64,000 nt of DNA from the NCBI RefSeq assembly GCF_016097555.1, contig NC_054708.1, positions 2,794,339-2,858,338 on the forward strand. The letters run 5' to 3'. Positions 11,763-35,090 of this stretch are shown one piece after another. How positions within the stretch are numbered: position 1 is the first letter of the stretch; every line of letters begins with the position of its first letter. The position numbers and the translations under genes were made by a program. The DNA comes from Gigantopelta aegis (lineage: Eukaryota; Mollusca; Gastropoda; Neomphalida; Peltospiridae). The notes under the pieces are model-generated. The model did not search any database, was not told the DNA's origin, and was given only the letters and a program-made list of their open reading frames with translations.

Positions 11763-12014
11763 ACACTCGTTCACAAGAATGTAAGACTGGTCTGTATTAC
11801 TGAGCCTCGTCATTATTTGTAAAGACGCCACAAACATAAAACACAGAAATGAATAACATCGGTGTTAGGACATTACAAACTTATACAGATGATAATGAGA
11901 TGAATGGTTAAGCCGCAGTATTTTTCATTTCGGTATGGGTCAACTTGACAGGGTCATAGTCCATACTTGTTGTTCAGTATGATTCAAGCCCAAGGTAGAC
12001 GGAACATGCCGTGT

Positions 12015-12246
12015 CTGCTTGGTAATCATCCCCCATGTGAGGCCATACACTCGGGAGACACACCTATAATGGCACCTATGAAGTGGGTGAAACTCAGTGC
12101 GTGTGGCCTTCACCCTAGCGTGTACTCGCTCTGCTTGGTAATCATCCCCCATGTGAGGTCATACACTCGGGAGACACACCCATAATGGCACCTATGAAGT
12201 GGGTGAAACTCAGTGCGTGTGGCCTTCACCCTAGCGTGTACTCGCT
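12015..12246. repeat. 116-bp direct duplication
   Basis: Two nearly identical copies start at 12015 and 12131 with CTGCTTGGTAATCATCCCCC; only a few substitutions separate them. Confidence 0.9.
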
Positions 12247-12253
12247 CTGTGTT

Positions 12254-12583
12254 GGGGCGGGACGTAGTCCAGTGGTAGAGCGCTCGCTTGATGCGCGGTC
12301 GATTTGGGATCGACCCCCGTCGGTGGGCCCATTGGGCTATTTTTCGTTCCAGCCAGTGCACCACGACTGGTATATCAAAGGCCGTGGTATGTACTACCCT
12401 GTCTCTGGGAATGGTGCATATAAAAGATCCCTTGCTGCTAATCAAAAAGAGTAGCCCATGAAGTGGCGACAGCGGGTTTCCTCTCTCAATATCTGTGTGG
12501 TCCTTAACCATATGTCTGACACCATATAACCTTAAATAAAATGTGTTGAGTGCGTCGTTAAATAAAACATTTCCTTCCTTCAC
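12254..12583 (+). mobile_element. Chimeric SINE: SINE-A head, SINE-C tail
   Basis: The head and body are SINE-A (A-box TAGTCCAGTGG, B-box GGATCGACCCC, body TATATCAAAGGCCGTGGTAT), but after CCCTTGCTGCTAATC it changes to the SINE-C 3' half (CAGCGGGTTTCCTCTC, CCATATGTCTGAC, tail GCGTCGTTAAATAAAACATT). Confidence 0.88.
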
Positions 12584-12593
12584 TCGGTGTTAA

Positions 12594-13210
12594 GCGGTAT
12601 TCTGATTATGCGATTTGTCGCACAGACTTGTTGCATGCGATTTGTCGCACAGATTTGTTGCATGCGATTTGTCGCACAGACTTGTTGCATGCGATTTGTC
12701 GTAGCGACTCGAATCGTGTGTGTGGGAAGATGTTATGTCATGCGATTTGTCGTAGCGACTCGAATCGTGTGTGTGGGAAGATGTTATGTCATGCGATTTG
12801 TCGTAGCGACTCGAATCGTGTGTGTGGGAAGATGTTATGTCATAAGATTTGATGATGTGTAAAAATATTTTTCTGGAAATGTAAGTGAATACAAATTTCC
12901 TGTAAAATAAAGAAGACATGAATGTAGACAAATTACTGATGGCATTAGTCAACAAAACAATTATTGATCACATCTGGACAATAATAGGTTTTATGGACCA
13001 TTGAAATCTGATATTTTGACATGTTTATAAGCAAATGAAAAAAACCCAGAAGTGACAAAACTAACCGGTTGTACTTTAATGTGATTTGATTGGCTGAGAG
13101 CTTGCGATTTGTCGTATAAGACTAAAGTCGTTCCAATTTAGATGTTCTCACGGTATGATTGGATCGCATGCGACAAGTCGGTACGACTAATCGCATTATG
13201 AGAACGCCCC
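12594..13210. mobile_element. TIR element with tandemly expanded left end
   Basis: The left end GCGGTATTCTGATTATGCGA and the right end, read inverted as GCGTTCTCATAATGCGATTA, are terminal inverted repeats. Inside the left end the motif TGCGATTTGTCG is amplified: about four 27-bp units (12606-12700) followed by three units of about 51 bp (12687-12845) that also carry CGACTCGAATCGTGTGTGTG. The rest is AT-rich and non-coding. Confidence 0.7.
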
Positions 13211-13236
13211 TTTAAAGCGATACTGTAATGAAAAAT

Positions 13237-13322
13237 GAAAAATCTCCACTGCCTCAGGTGGGACACGAACTCAGTGCCTACCACCCTTGAGTCCCATATT
13301 TTAACCACTACACCCGAGGCCA
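13237..13322 (-). mobile_element. tRNA-like SINE head fragment
   Basis: On the minus strand a head resembling SINE-B (GCCTCGGGTGTAGTGGTTAA, B-box-like GAGTTCGTGTCCC) is present without a recognisable body. It lies about 430 bp past the stop codon of the complete FABP gene. Confidence 0.6.
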
Positions 13323-13750
13323 TTGCGTCACGAGATTATTTACAGACGCTGTATATCATATTTTAAAAAAGAAGAAAACACATGTGTTTTAAACACCACT
13401 TTAATAACTAGAGGTACATAGTGATGGATGATGATGTATCATCTGAATACTTCGACAGTGTGAGCAATCATTCAGTCATCACGAATTACTATTATATTTT
13501 GTTTTCACAGTTAGCTAGGATTTTTTTTTATAGATAACCTAAACAACACTGTCTTAAATAGAGGGGTGTTCCTCTCTTGTGAACAGCGAGAGATCATTAT
13601 GCGTAGCACAAGCAGTGGTAATGCCATGTCGAAATCAAGTTGTTTTATATAAATGCATAAAAGCAATACTTAAACTAGCGTGCAAAACTCATTGGACTCA
13701 GGCTTTGTTGGAGTGTTGCAGTGTCCGATATCGTTCGATTTAAAATTGTA

Positions 13751-24817
<11,067 letters not shown>

Positions 24818-25273
24818 ATCGTCTGCTGTGTGTGTGCCGAGTGTGGGTGGGTCTACGTGTGTTGTCTGCTAACTTGCGACTGTCTACTGTCTCGTGTGGG
24901 GTGTCTGCTACCTCCTGCTTGTGTCGGCTGCTAAGGAAAGAAAAGTTTCGGGTTAGGAGAGGACAACTGTTTATCTACGGCTGAGGTGCACTTCGAGCCC
25001 TGGGCATCACGGGACGGGTGTATCGACGAGCGTTATCGCCAGGGATGACCTAGGGGTGGCGGGGAAAGGTGGGAGTTCGTGACAGGAGACAGGAAGTAGG
25101 CTATAGAGACAGAAACTTTGAGAATATGATGTGTAACTGATTTTTTTTTTTTTTTTGCATTGATTACAGTGTTGTGGAATATTTATAATACGCTAGTTAG
25201 ATACTTGGCGGACTGGTTGACCAGTTGCTTGGTCAGTCTGTCAGTCCGTTAGTCTGTCAGTCGGTTTGGTAGA

Positions 25274-25384
25274 TATGAGCCACGTTCCACTAAGCTATGT
25301 TAGCCCTAAGATTACCTTAGGTGTACAAGATAGCCATGCACTTAAGTGATCTAGGGCTAGGATATCTTTGTGTAACAGGGCCCT
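25274..25384. mobile_element. Single-unit relative of the 53-bp array element
   Basis: A 111-bp palindrome-like element starts near TGAGCCACGTTCCACTAAGC and ends AACAGGGCCCTG, inverted as CAGGGCCCTGTTACACAAAG. Its middle (TTAGCCCTAAGATTACCTTA, then GTGATCTAGGGCTAGGATAT) corresponds to one unit of the 18848-21878 array, without amplification. It lies about 460 bp upstream of the FABP start codon. Confidence 0.6.
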
Positions 25385-26246
25385 GGCGTGTAAACCCAGG
25401 TCGGTCCTCACAGTGAATCCAGTAGGTTACTTTCTCTTCCAACCAACAACAAACGATATATGGTATGTGCTGTCTTGTAGATGGCAAAGTACATATGAAA
25501 TTTTTTTTTTGTCCTGGTCAAAAGTTAAACGATATATAATAGCATCGAGTTTCTAACGTGTGCTTATATGATTAGATAGTGTTAACATTGGTAAAGAAAC
25601 ATGCCTTTCTGTTGACATCTAACAACGTTCATACTCTACACAAGTATTTAAGAGAGAAACGAGAGAATAATTACTACGACAGAGTCACCACCCATCCATT
25701 TCACAGTGTTCGCCCCTGGTGACTCATGCATTGACATAGACATACGTGTCGTAAACTTTGTAATGTGGAAGGTTGCGTCTTGATAAAAGAATGTTTTCAA
25801 GACCACAAGTATTTCCAGCGTTGCGCAGGTTCACCAAGCCTCGGAACCGCAGTTCGAATGTTGAGCTTAAATTACACACAAACACAGGCGCTGCTGCAAG
25901 TTTTAACTTTATAGACCTTATCGCTTGAGACAAACAATACATTTTTTACTTGGTGTTTTCAATTTTGTTGCTGGTTCCAGTGTAGTTTATTGCAACAATT
26001 AAAAAAAAGAGAGTCGGTTAACGACTACATGTTGTTAAATGTAACATTAAATAAATAAAGTAAAAGTAATAAATGTCATTACAAAAAAATCATTCAAAAC
26101 TGAAACAGGAGCCGATTGTTAAATGAGTTCATGTCGATCAAAGTACAACACGCCCATTGTGGGAAACGTTCTGACCTGGGAGATAACAGGCAAAGTTTTG
26201 TTCCTGAAAAACACCGATTACAGTTTAGAATGGAAATAAAAAAAGT

Positions 26247-26277
<31 letters not shown>

Positions 26278-26515
26278 GTTAAAACTGTTTTTAAATAACC
26301 TTTAAAAAAAACCACTTCTTAAAATTTTAAAATAAAAATAAAACATACAGGACGAAACCATCAAAGAAAAGTAAAATCAAAACCTTTTAAAAAAAGGTTT
26401 TAAATACCATAAGAACATAGTTCATAGTATTATGTTGACAAACATACGTGTCGTGTAATATGTATTAAACTCTTCACAGAAACACCAGGTCAACTAATAC
26501 AGTTGACAAATTGAA
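25385..26515. other. AT-rich spacer upstream of the FABP gene
   Basis: No coding exon or clear repeat is recognisable apart from a short TAAA run around 26250-26275. Confidence 0.4.
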
Positions 26516-26518
26516 TAT

Positions 26519-26648
<130 letters not shown>

Positions 26649-26781
26649 CACACATTTATACACACATACATACATACATGTTGTGCCAAATATCTATTTA
26701 TATTACTGTCATCAAGGGATTTAAGAATCCACAATAGTATCGCAATACTGTTGCAATAGTAAAACTGACCGCAATAGTCAC

Positions 26782-26819
<38 letters not shown>

Positions 26820-26820
<1 letters not shown>

Positions 26821-27797
26821 GGTAATTAGTGATATAATATTAATTATTAATATTTAAGGTTCTTCAATAGTTTGAAAGTTTCACGTTATATGTTTTATAC
26901 TGATTGTTTCAACTTTGTATTATTTGCAGACTGTTCCCATTGTGGAATCTATATTTGCAATAATAATGAATCTTATCTTATCGGTTTTTAAGTCGCGTCT
27001 TGAGCTGTACCGACATGTTGGTAACCACTGTTTCGTCATCTGAGCACAAACTCAATATAATGGCAGGTCTGCGCAGCTTAATTCATGCTGCAATATACAG
27101 AATGTTTCATGGGAAGGGCGGGGGTTACTGAGTGGTGTTACATCCACATACATCGAGGATGTTTAAACATTCCTACGCATTACCACTTCCCCCACCCTGC
27201 CTCCCGTGGAGCGGATGCGATCACTTCCTGACCGGTAATAACAATCATTGAGGACGATAAGTTTTAGTTTTAAAGAAGCAATCTCGAAGTTGCACGAATT
27301 AGATTTAAAGATTAACTAGTACTTTAAACTGTAAACATTATACCTACAGTTAAAGCATGTGACAAGTTACTGTTATTTAATTTAATAGATGACGACGGAC
27401 GGAACTGGACGCTTTAAATTGAGGCGAACACATCGTAATGTTACGTTAGGCCGATGCAGCCAAGTTTGATGTCTTTGCACAACTCATCTGTCTCTGATGA
27501 CCCTCTCTATCTGATGACAGTCAACGTGCCAGCATTAGTGAATTCGCTTCACGTCATAAGACAGGAATCGTGTTGTTCTGAACGCGATTTTGTTTACACG
27601 GTAAACACTTCATGGCAAAGACTTTACGTGTGAGGTCGATTAATTGTAGTTAGTTATCACAAATAAATGAAAACAAACAGAGAAGTGGTGCCCTTGAAAA
27701 TATGATATTCCACCTTCAAGTCATGTGACAACCATTTGCAGAAGTCAACATTAAGAGAAGTTTAAATGAGTCCATTTCGCATCAAATTTACGTCCCT
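26820..27797. other. Spacer
   Basis: Low-copy sequence with no gene, RNA or repeat that I can support. Confidence 0.4.
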
Positions 27798-29462
27798 GTT
27801 CACTCAGCGACATAGCATGTTGTTTTATAGAGTATCAATGTGGTAATATCTTAAAGGTCTCCCCGTGGTCTTAATTAGGGGAGCGACATAGCATGTTGTT
27901 TTATAGAGTATCAATGTGGTAATATCTTAAAGGTCTCCCCGTGGTCTTAGTTAGGGGAGCGACATAGCATGTTGTTTTATATAGTATCAATGTGGTAATA
28001 TCTTAAAGGTCTCCCCGTGGTCTTAGTTAGAGGAGCGACATAGCATGTTGTTTTATATAGTATCAATGTGGTAATATCTTAAAGGTCTCCCCGTGGTCTT
28101 AGTTAGGGGAGCGACATAGCATGTTGTTTTACAGAGTATCAATGTGGTAATATCTTAAAGGTCTCCCCGTGGTCTTAGTTAGGGGAGCGACATAGCATGT
28201 TGTTTTACAGAGTATCAATGTGGTAATATCTTAAAGGTCTCCCCGTGGTCTTAGTTAGGGGAGCGACATAGCATGTTGTTTTATAGAGTATCAATGTGGT
28301 AATATCTTAAAGGTCTCCCCGTGGTCTTAATTAGGGGAGCGACATAGCATGTTGTTTTATAGAGTATCAATGTGGTAATATCTTAAAGGTCTCCCCGTGG
28401 TCTTAGTTAGGGGAGCGACATAGCATGTTGTTTTACAGAGTATCAATGTGGTAATATCTTAAAGGTCTCCCCGTGGTCTTAGTTAGGGGAGCGACATAGC
28501 ATGTTGTTTTATATAGTATCAATGTGGTAATATCTTAAAGGTCTCCCCGTGGTCTTAGTTAGAGGAGCGACATAGCATGTTGTTTTATATAGTATCAATG
28601 TGGTAATATCTTAAAGGTCTCCCCGTGGTCTTAGTTAGGGGAGCGACATAGCATGTTGTTTTATAGAGTATCAATGTGGTAATATCTTAAAGGTCTCCCC
28701 GTGGTCTTAGTTAGGGGAGCGACATAGCATGTTGTTTTATAGAGTATCAATGTGGTAATATCTTAAAGGTCTTCCCGTGGTCTAAGTTAGGGGAGCGACA
28801 TATATTGTTTTATATAGTATCAATGTGGTAATATCTTAAAGGCCTCCCCGTAGTCTTAGTTAGGGGAGCGACATATCTTGTTGTTTTATATATTATCAAT
28901 GTGGTAATATCTTAAAGGTCTCCCCGTAGTCTTAGTTAGGGGAGCGACATAGCATGTTGTTTTATATAGTATCAATGTGGTGATATCTTAAAGGTCTCCC
29001 CGTAGTCTTAGTTAGGGGAGTGACATATGTTGTTTTATATAGTATCAATGTGGTAATATCTTAAAGGACTCCCCGTGGTCTTAGTTAGGGGAGCGACATA
29101 ACATGTTGTTTTATATAGTATCAATGTGGTAATATCTTAAAGGTCTCCCCGTGGTCTAAGTTAGGGGAGCGACATATGTTGTTTTATATAGTATCAATGT
29201 GGTAATATCTTAAAGGTCTCCCCGTGGTCTTAGTTAGGGGAGCGACATAGCATGTTGTTTTATATAGTATCAATGTGGTAATATCTTAAAGGTCTCCTCG
29301 TGGTCTTAGTTAGAGGAGCGACATAGCATGTTGTTTTATATAGTATCAATGTGGTAATATCTTAAAGGTCTCCCCGTGGTCTTAGTTAGAGGAGCGACAT
29401 AGCATGTTGTTTTATATAGTATCAATGTGGTAATATCTTAAAGGTCTCCCCGTGGTCTAAGC
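27798..29462. repeat. 76-bp tandem array, about 22 copies
   Basis: The unit contains GGGGAGCGACATAGCATGTT, TATCAATGTGGTAATATCTT and AAAGGTCTCCCCGTGGTCTT. Early copies are almost identical; copies from about 28790 onward show more substitutions and a deletion (CATATATTG, CATATGTTG), so the right side is older or less homogenised. Confidence 0.97.
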
Positions 29463-29562
29463 ATTTTGAACTTTGACACGAAACCCTGATTTGGTACAAC
29501 ACAACATTCATATAAGTGCGACAGCCACTGCACATGCACATGCACAGATGTCAAGGGCGTAG

Positions 29563-29830
29563 GCTTGTGGGGGGGGGGGGGGGGGGGGGGTCGGTATTTC
29601 GAAAAACTACCCGTTGAGACTGAAACAATTTATTTTCTTAGAGTACAGTATTAGGCTATTAATGTAGCTGTCCAGTAAAATGTAGACAAAGATCCGCTAG
29701 GTTTATATCCCCCCCCCCCCCCCCCACACACACACACCCACCTCTATATCCACACCCACACCCACCTTCATATCCACAAACACACACACACCTCCATATC
29801 CACATCTACACACACCTCCATACTCCCCCC

Positions 29831-29864
<34 letters not shown>

Positions 29865-29876
29865 CACACACACACA
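29563..29876. repeat. Poly-G, poly-C and CA-rich low-complexity block
   Basis: A G-run of about 21 (29570-29590), a C-run of about 17 (29709-29725), CACACA/CCACAC stretches and a second C-rich run (29825-29863). No coding sense. Confidence 0.9.
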
Positions 29877-30137
29877 CCATCCCAGATATCGCAATGCCCC
29901 TGTATGTCGAGTTTGAACATGTACATGATTTCAAGCAAGTTTGCACACAGTTCAGTTAAAATTAAATATCTACCTAATCACTATCGTTTATCACACTGCT
30001 CGACAGGTGACGGTAAAACTAAACTGAGACATCAAAGGCAAACAAATACTTGGGCTGTTTAAGCCAGACCGAGCAGTGACTTGCTCTGAGACAGAAAAAA
30101 TTAAGGCGACAGTTTTGAAATTTACATCCAAAAATAA

Positions 30138-30316
30138 AATGAATTGACTGCTCGGCCGAATATTTATATAATTTGGAGCATTTTTGAAGGATAGTCCAAA
30201 AATAAATAAGAGAAAGAAGCGAGGATCGGACTATTTAATAATATTTTTAAAAAAAGAAGTAATTTCGACATAAGGTCTAATGTCTAAAAGTTTAAAGTCC
30301 GATCTTATGGTCTGGG
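30138..30316 (+). repeat. Dispersed repeat, copy 1
   Basis: Shares about 170 bp with 35743-35912 in the same orientation, from GAATTGACTGCTCGGCCGAA to GTTTAAAGTCCGATC. Probably part of an unclassified mobile element. Confidence 0.75.
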
Positions 30317-30624
30317 CCGGAGGGGGGGGGGGGGGGTAAGTTTGAGGTGGGCGGAATTTTGAATACGAATTTAGTAGTTGGTCAAAGACCGAAAGGAAAA
30401 TGAGCTACAAAAATTTAAGTTCAAACAATAACATTAGAGTGCTCGACCGAAAAGGTTTTAAGGTGATGTGAGCAATTTAGACGGGCTGCCAAATAAACTG
30501 CGTCGGACTGTTTACAAAAAAATAAACATAAAATTTTGAACTGCGGTCGAAATGTTTTAAGTCCAACTAAGCCCAAAACAGGAGGTGCCTGTCCTAAGAG
30601 AGGTTGGCGTCTACGGAGAGTTGA

Positions 30625-30775
30625 GGACCGGTGTAAACGGAATGCAAGTCCGTAGGAACAATGGTCTGCCCGGACTTAATCTCCTAGGAATGCAGGTCCT
30701 AGGTCTAATATACCTAGGAATGCAAGTCCTAGGACTTATGTTCCTTAGGAATACTGGTTTGACTGCCAGGATATC
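30625..30775. repeat. Short hairpin-rich repeat (GTCCTAGG-type), copy 1
   Basis: Repeats of GGAATGCAAGTCCTAGG and the segment GACCGGTGTAAACGGAATGC match, inverted, the region 34060-34245. Units are themselves partly palindromic. Confidence 0.6.
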
Positions 30776-30806
30776 AAGTCCGAGCCAGACCCAAACCCAA
30801 ACAAAA

Positions 30807-31960
30807 AAGTAATAAAACGTCTGAATACATTATTTGTTTAATTTATTTGGGAGAATAAACCAGAAAAGATAAAACGAACATCAATAACACAAGACTACAA
30901 AAATGGTGGTATAAAAATGATAAATATAGATAACTTTCTTATAGCTTTAAAATGTATATGGGTTCGAAGATAATGGATAACCCTATTTAAGTCAGTTACA
31001 GGTATATCCACAGAGGATCTAATCTTATATGGGGATAATTTTATTGTTCGTAAAACATTGCACATGAAAAATATGTTTTGGAAAGATACTCTGGAAAATT
31101 GGGCAGAAATACAACAAAAACAAAATCCGAATAATGTAGAAGACATACTTGGAACAAATATATGGCTATATTGGTAAAAGCATTATTTTTATAAACGATT
31201 TATTAGACGAAAATTAATTTTTTGAGGAAAAATACCATATAACTACAAATTTTATCAACTATGCATCATTAATAAATGCTGTCAAATCATTTATATATAA
31301 ATTAGATCAGTTAAAAGACGATCATTTTAACACAGTGAAACATCCTATATACCCTTTAAAACTGCAACTATTAATAAAAAGTAAAAAAGGGTGCAGAGAT
31401 ATGTATGACATTTTAAACTTTCAGTATGTAAAGCCAAAAGCACAGATAAAATATAGTAATGAAGGCTTCTTATTTGAACAAACTGACTGGGAAAAATATT
31501 ATGTTTTACCATTTCGATGTGTGAAAGTTTCTAGCCTTGGTTTCAGTATAGATTACTGCGAAACATATTAACTACTAATACTTTTCTATACAAGATTAAC
31601 TACACTGATTCTCATATATGTAACTTCTGTAATAATTTTCCTGAAACAATACAATATTTATTTTTCGATTGCGATAAGGTACACACTTTATGGGAAGCAG
31701 TAACAGATTGGATATTTACTCGAACAGGAACTATAATTCATTTTAATAAAATTATTATAATGTTTGGTTTGATAAATAATAATAAAAGCGATTTTATAAA
31801 CTGGTTAATAATTAATATAAAATATTATATATACAGTATGAAAATACAAAAGAAATGTTTTAAGTATTAATGCTGTACATGGCATAATGCAACATAAATT
31901 TGAAATTGAAAGATATATTCTTTTAAAAACTTGTAAATACGATGTATTTAATAATGAATG
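30807..31960 (+). pseudogene. L1/Tx1-like LINE ORF2, C-terminal part
   Basis: Interrupted frames on the plus strand read WENKPEKIKR, DYKNGGIKMINIDNFL, FWKDTLENWAEIQQKQ, and further on DSHICNFCNNFPETIQYLFF with DCDKVHTLW, the C-terminal zinc-finger-like (zf-RVT) segment of L1-type ORF2 proteins. Stop codons and frameshifts break it repeatedly, so it is not functional. It is 5'-truncated: recognisable sequence starts just after the hairpin-rich repeat at 30625-30775. The FWKD...IQQKQ block is the same as in the fragment at 61579-61940. Confidence 0.82.
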
Positions 31961-33214
31961 GGCAACGTGGCAAACACTATCTTATTGAGACTTAAAGATA
32001 ATCTCGACATGGAAACAGCTTGTTTGAAAACAAAATTCAGACATTTTAGAACAAATATAATACTTTTAATTTCATTTCTTCAGTATATATTTCTGGTAGA
32101 TGTGGGTACATCTGTGAATATATGTACATGTATAATATATATGTGTATGCATTTATGTATGTGGGTATCTCTATGAATATACTGTCATATACGCGCAATT
32201 ATGCACGAAGTAACTCTGTTCCGGACCAGACTTGCATTCCTGGACAATCAAATTTTTAGTCCGGTCGTACACATAAAAATTAAATTATAAATGTAAACAA
32301 AACGAAAAACAGTTTCCTTTTTGGTGTATTTAATTAACTTAGGATACTAGCGCCTCTCTTTATTTAAATATTTTCTATTTATTCCAATATTTTCCATTTA
32401 TATAATTTGCAAGAGTTTGTACACATTTTGTTGACCTTATTACATGAGCAGAACCAAGGTCTTTATTCACTGCGTATTGTTCTAACTAATAAATGTTTAA
32501 ACATTTAAAAGTAACTCAAAAACATTTACCATAATTCGAAGCATATTAGTACTCACAAATAAGTATAACTTGCCCATATGATATACCAGCACAATTATCT
32601 GTTAGACATTATATATTGGTATTTGATAATAATCATAATCATAATAATAATAATAATAATAATAATAATTTAACTATAAAAATGTGATATTTGCGTTATA
32701 TACATTATCTTGTTATTATATAATTTTAAGTCTGTGCCTTTCTGTCAATAATGTTGCAGGCGCGTGTACATAGGGTGTGGGGTGGGGTGGTGTGTTCTAA
32801 ACACCCCTCTTCAAAGCAAATTTCTTGACCTCTCCCCTGCATAGCTTACTGAACATGTGCCTGCTTTGTCAATTTTACTCATTTTAAAAATTAATTTGGT
32901 CTGACATATGACATATCAGACTCTAGCCTCTATGATATATCTTAGTCCCAACAAACCATACCATCGATAAACAAATATGTTAAATGGTTTTCATTAATGT
33001 TTATCAATTAATAGAAATATCAATGACTAAGAGTGGGTTTTAGCAGCTCAATGGGCTACTACACCGACTAAAACAAAACAGTAATCCCTGAACAATTATC
33101 ATACTGTTAATAATATGCACACACAATTTACAAAGATCCTTTTAAACAGACGAACTACTCATGACACTTTTACACCTGACCGTTTTGGTCGCAATAGGCA
33201 TTCAGACTCCCTTT
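31961..33214. other. AT-rich spacer, probable LINE 3' remnant at left
   Basis: The first 200 bp may be the LINE's 3' untranslated region. An (ATA)n tract lies at 32638-32671. No gene is supported. Confidence 0.4.
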
Positions 33215-33420
33215 TTGGGAGAAGGGGTGGGGGAGGCATGCTGATCATTATTGCCCGAATGAAACAAAAATGTCCGAATCAGGAACACAACGTATATTTA
33301 TATTCGCATTACTACCAAGACGCTAAATAGGATTCCAAACAAATCAGTCTGCATCTTTATATGGATTACAACTAATACTGTGAGTAAAATTATGGAAGTG
33401 CATGTTGAAGATTTTAGGCC
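33215..33420 (+). repeat. Dispersed repeat, copy 1
   Basis: Matches 63340-63550 in the same orientation through AAAATGTCCGAATC, CATTACTACCAA and ATGGATTACAACTAAT. Origin unknown. Confidence 0.65.
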
Positions 33421-34059
33421 AGCTAATTTTGCCCGAACGTGTCCATTGCTCCCTTGATTAAGAAAATCACAATTAATCAGATTGTGACTTACCGTCAAAA
33501 TATAAACTTACAAAACATATTGTTAAAAATTATGTTGGTGCATATAGAAATTGTCTTTTGTTGTTCACCAAATGTTAGGGGTTTTTTAGTTACCAGTTTT
33601 CATATATATATTTAAAAAAAAAAAGTTTGGGTTACATATTGAAGTGTGGGGGGGGGGGGGGGGAATATATTTGTTCGTGTTGAACACATGGACATATAGC
33701 CTACTTTATATCTGTAGTTGCTTTATATACTTTTGAAAAAGCAAGATATTCGTCCTACATCAATATGCTAACAAGAATGTAAGACGATTACAAAATCCAC
33801 TCACGTGTCTGATCCACAAGTCTATGACGTAAAAAATAAAATTAATTTGATACTCAAACTTTAAAATATTTTTTGACATGGAGATTTGAACCCACAATAA
33901 TTTTAAAAGATTCGTACACTTATCCATCACACTACGAAGGAAGGCTGCCCAAAACTCACTCCTTTTTTCGTGTCTTTCTGGCAGCTCGTGCAAATTGCAG
34001 AGTATAATAAACAGACATCTAATTTGCCGGACTAGTATTTCTGTCACTGCTGTAGAAGG
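33421..34059. other. Spacer with a poly-G run
   Basis: A G-run of about 16 lies at 33648-33663. I see nothing else. Confidence 0.4.
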
Positions 34060-34245
34060 AATTTAAGTCCGGTAGGAATACAAGTCCTAGGATAAAAACA
34101 ACTTTAAAATAAACCAGGAATGAAAGTCCGGGTAGGACTATGGTTCCTAAGCTATGGAGGTCCGATAGGACTACTGTACATAGGAACCGAAGTCCTACGG
34201 ACCTCGGTTCCTACGGACCTGCGTTCCTTTTACACCGGTCCAGCA
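34060..34245. repeat. Short hairpin-rich repeat, copy 2 (inverted)
   Basis: Inverted relative of 30625-30775, with AGGAACCGAAGTCC facing GGACCTCGGTTCCT and ending TTTTACACCGGTCC. It adjoins the end of the open frame at 34230-34982. Confidence 0.6.
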
Positions 34246-34982
34246 GTCAGTGACGGGATCAGGTGCTTCCAGCTTAGCAAGGCCTGGATGACGATGTTGT
34301 AACCGGCGCTGCAGATCGTCTTGACGATTCGGTGGATAGTTGGGCTGTCCATCCGATGTAGAAGAATCGCTTGTCTGAAGATCTGCTGGCGTCGGTGTGT
34401 CACGACAAGTCCCGTCGCGTCGTTGAACCGTAGGGTGTACAGCTCGTAGTGAGTCCCATCCGGCAGTGGCTTCCATTTCTGGTTGCTGTACCGGCCTCTC
34501 AACTTCTTCGTGTCTGTTGTATCCCCTTGGACGTAGTCCCGGAATTGTCTCTTGAGTTTCCCCACGGCCAACTCCCACGGGTCTACGTCCTCCTCTGCAG
34601 CAGGCGGGGGGATTGTTGGAGCAGGCGGCTTCGACTTAGCAGGGTGGTCGTCTGGTGGTGTGACGGCTTTCCGCTTAGCAGCCACGGCAACAACTGTATC
34701 CACTGCCGACTCAACGGGAGCGGTAGGTAAAGTTAACCGCTTCACCGGAGTCGGCTTGGGAGTAGAAGTGTGCCGTCGCGGTGGTGACTGGTACATGGCA
34801 GTGTCCAGTGTCCCGCTGATCGCGTCCGTCGACTTGTCCGCCTGTGGCGAGCTGGTCTCCTTCCGCTGAGTAGATGGAGGGGGCGCGAACGCAGATGGAA
34901 CCATGTGTCGCCCCTCTTTCCACGTCCTCTTCTCTTCCTCTTCGGGGTATCGAGATCGCAGTACACGCGACTCGATACTCAC
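34230..34982 (-). CDS. Unidentified 250-residue open frame, CpG-rich
   Basis: I do not recognise this protein. The N-terminal 130 residues are rich in Pro, Ser, Thr and charged residues (RYPEEEEKRTWKEGRH, PPRRHTSTPKPTPVKRL, KSKPPAPTIPPPAAEEDVDP) and look disordered. The rest is better ordered: DPWELAVGKLKRQFRDYVQG, then GTHYELYTLRFNDATGLVVT, then RRQQIFRQAILLHRMDSPTI. There is no signal peptide or membrane segment. Base composition is clearly more GC- and CpG-rich than the surrounding spacer, which favours real coding over chance. It could be one exon, an intronless gene or part of an unclassified mobile element; the hairpin-rich repeat at its 3' end and the related repeats around 35.7 kb fit the last option. 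The start at 34982 is the first Met of the frame and is uncertain. Confidence 0.4.
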   Translation of the reverse strand: MSIESRVLRSRYPEEEEKRTWKEGRHMVPSAFAPPPSTQRKETSSPQADKSTDAISGTLDTAMYQSPPRRHTSTPKPTPVKRLTLPTAPVESAVDTVVAVAAKRKAVTPPDDHPAKSKPPAPTIPPPAAEEDVDPWELAVGKLKRQFRDYVQGDTTDTKKLRGRYSNQKWKPLPDGTHYELYTLRFNDATGLVVTHRRQQIFRQAILLHRMDSPTIHRIVKTICSAGYNIVIQALLSWKHLIPSLTAGPV

Positions 34983-35090
34983 GCAGCACGCCGCAACTAG
35001 CTAAGAGTCCCCCAGGTGGGGGGTGGGGGGTGGGGGGGTGGGGTAGCTCGAAAGCACAAACAGCAACATCTTGCTTCATAGCGAGTTGAA

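Noticed and set aside
12262-12340. tRNA genes suggested by A- and B-box sequences in many places
   Set aside because: In each case the tRNA-like part is followed by the same SINE body and tail, and no intact cloverleaf is evident.
12110-12583. A 157-codon minus-strand frame
   Set aside because: It runs through a 116-bp duplication and a SINE.
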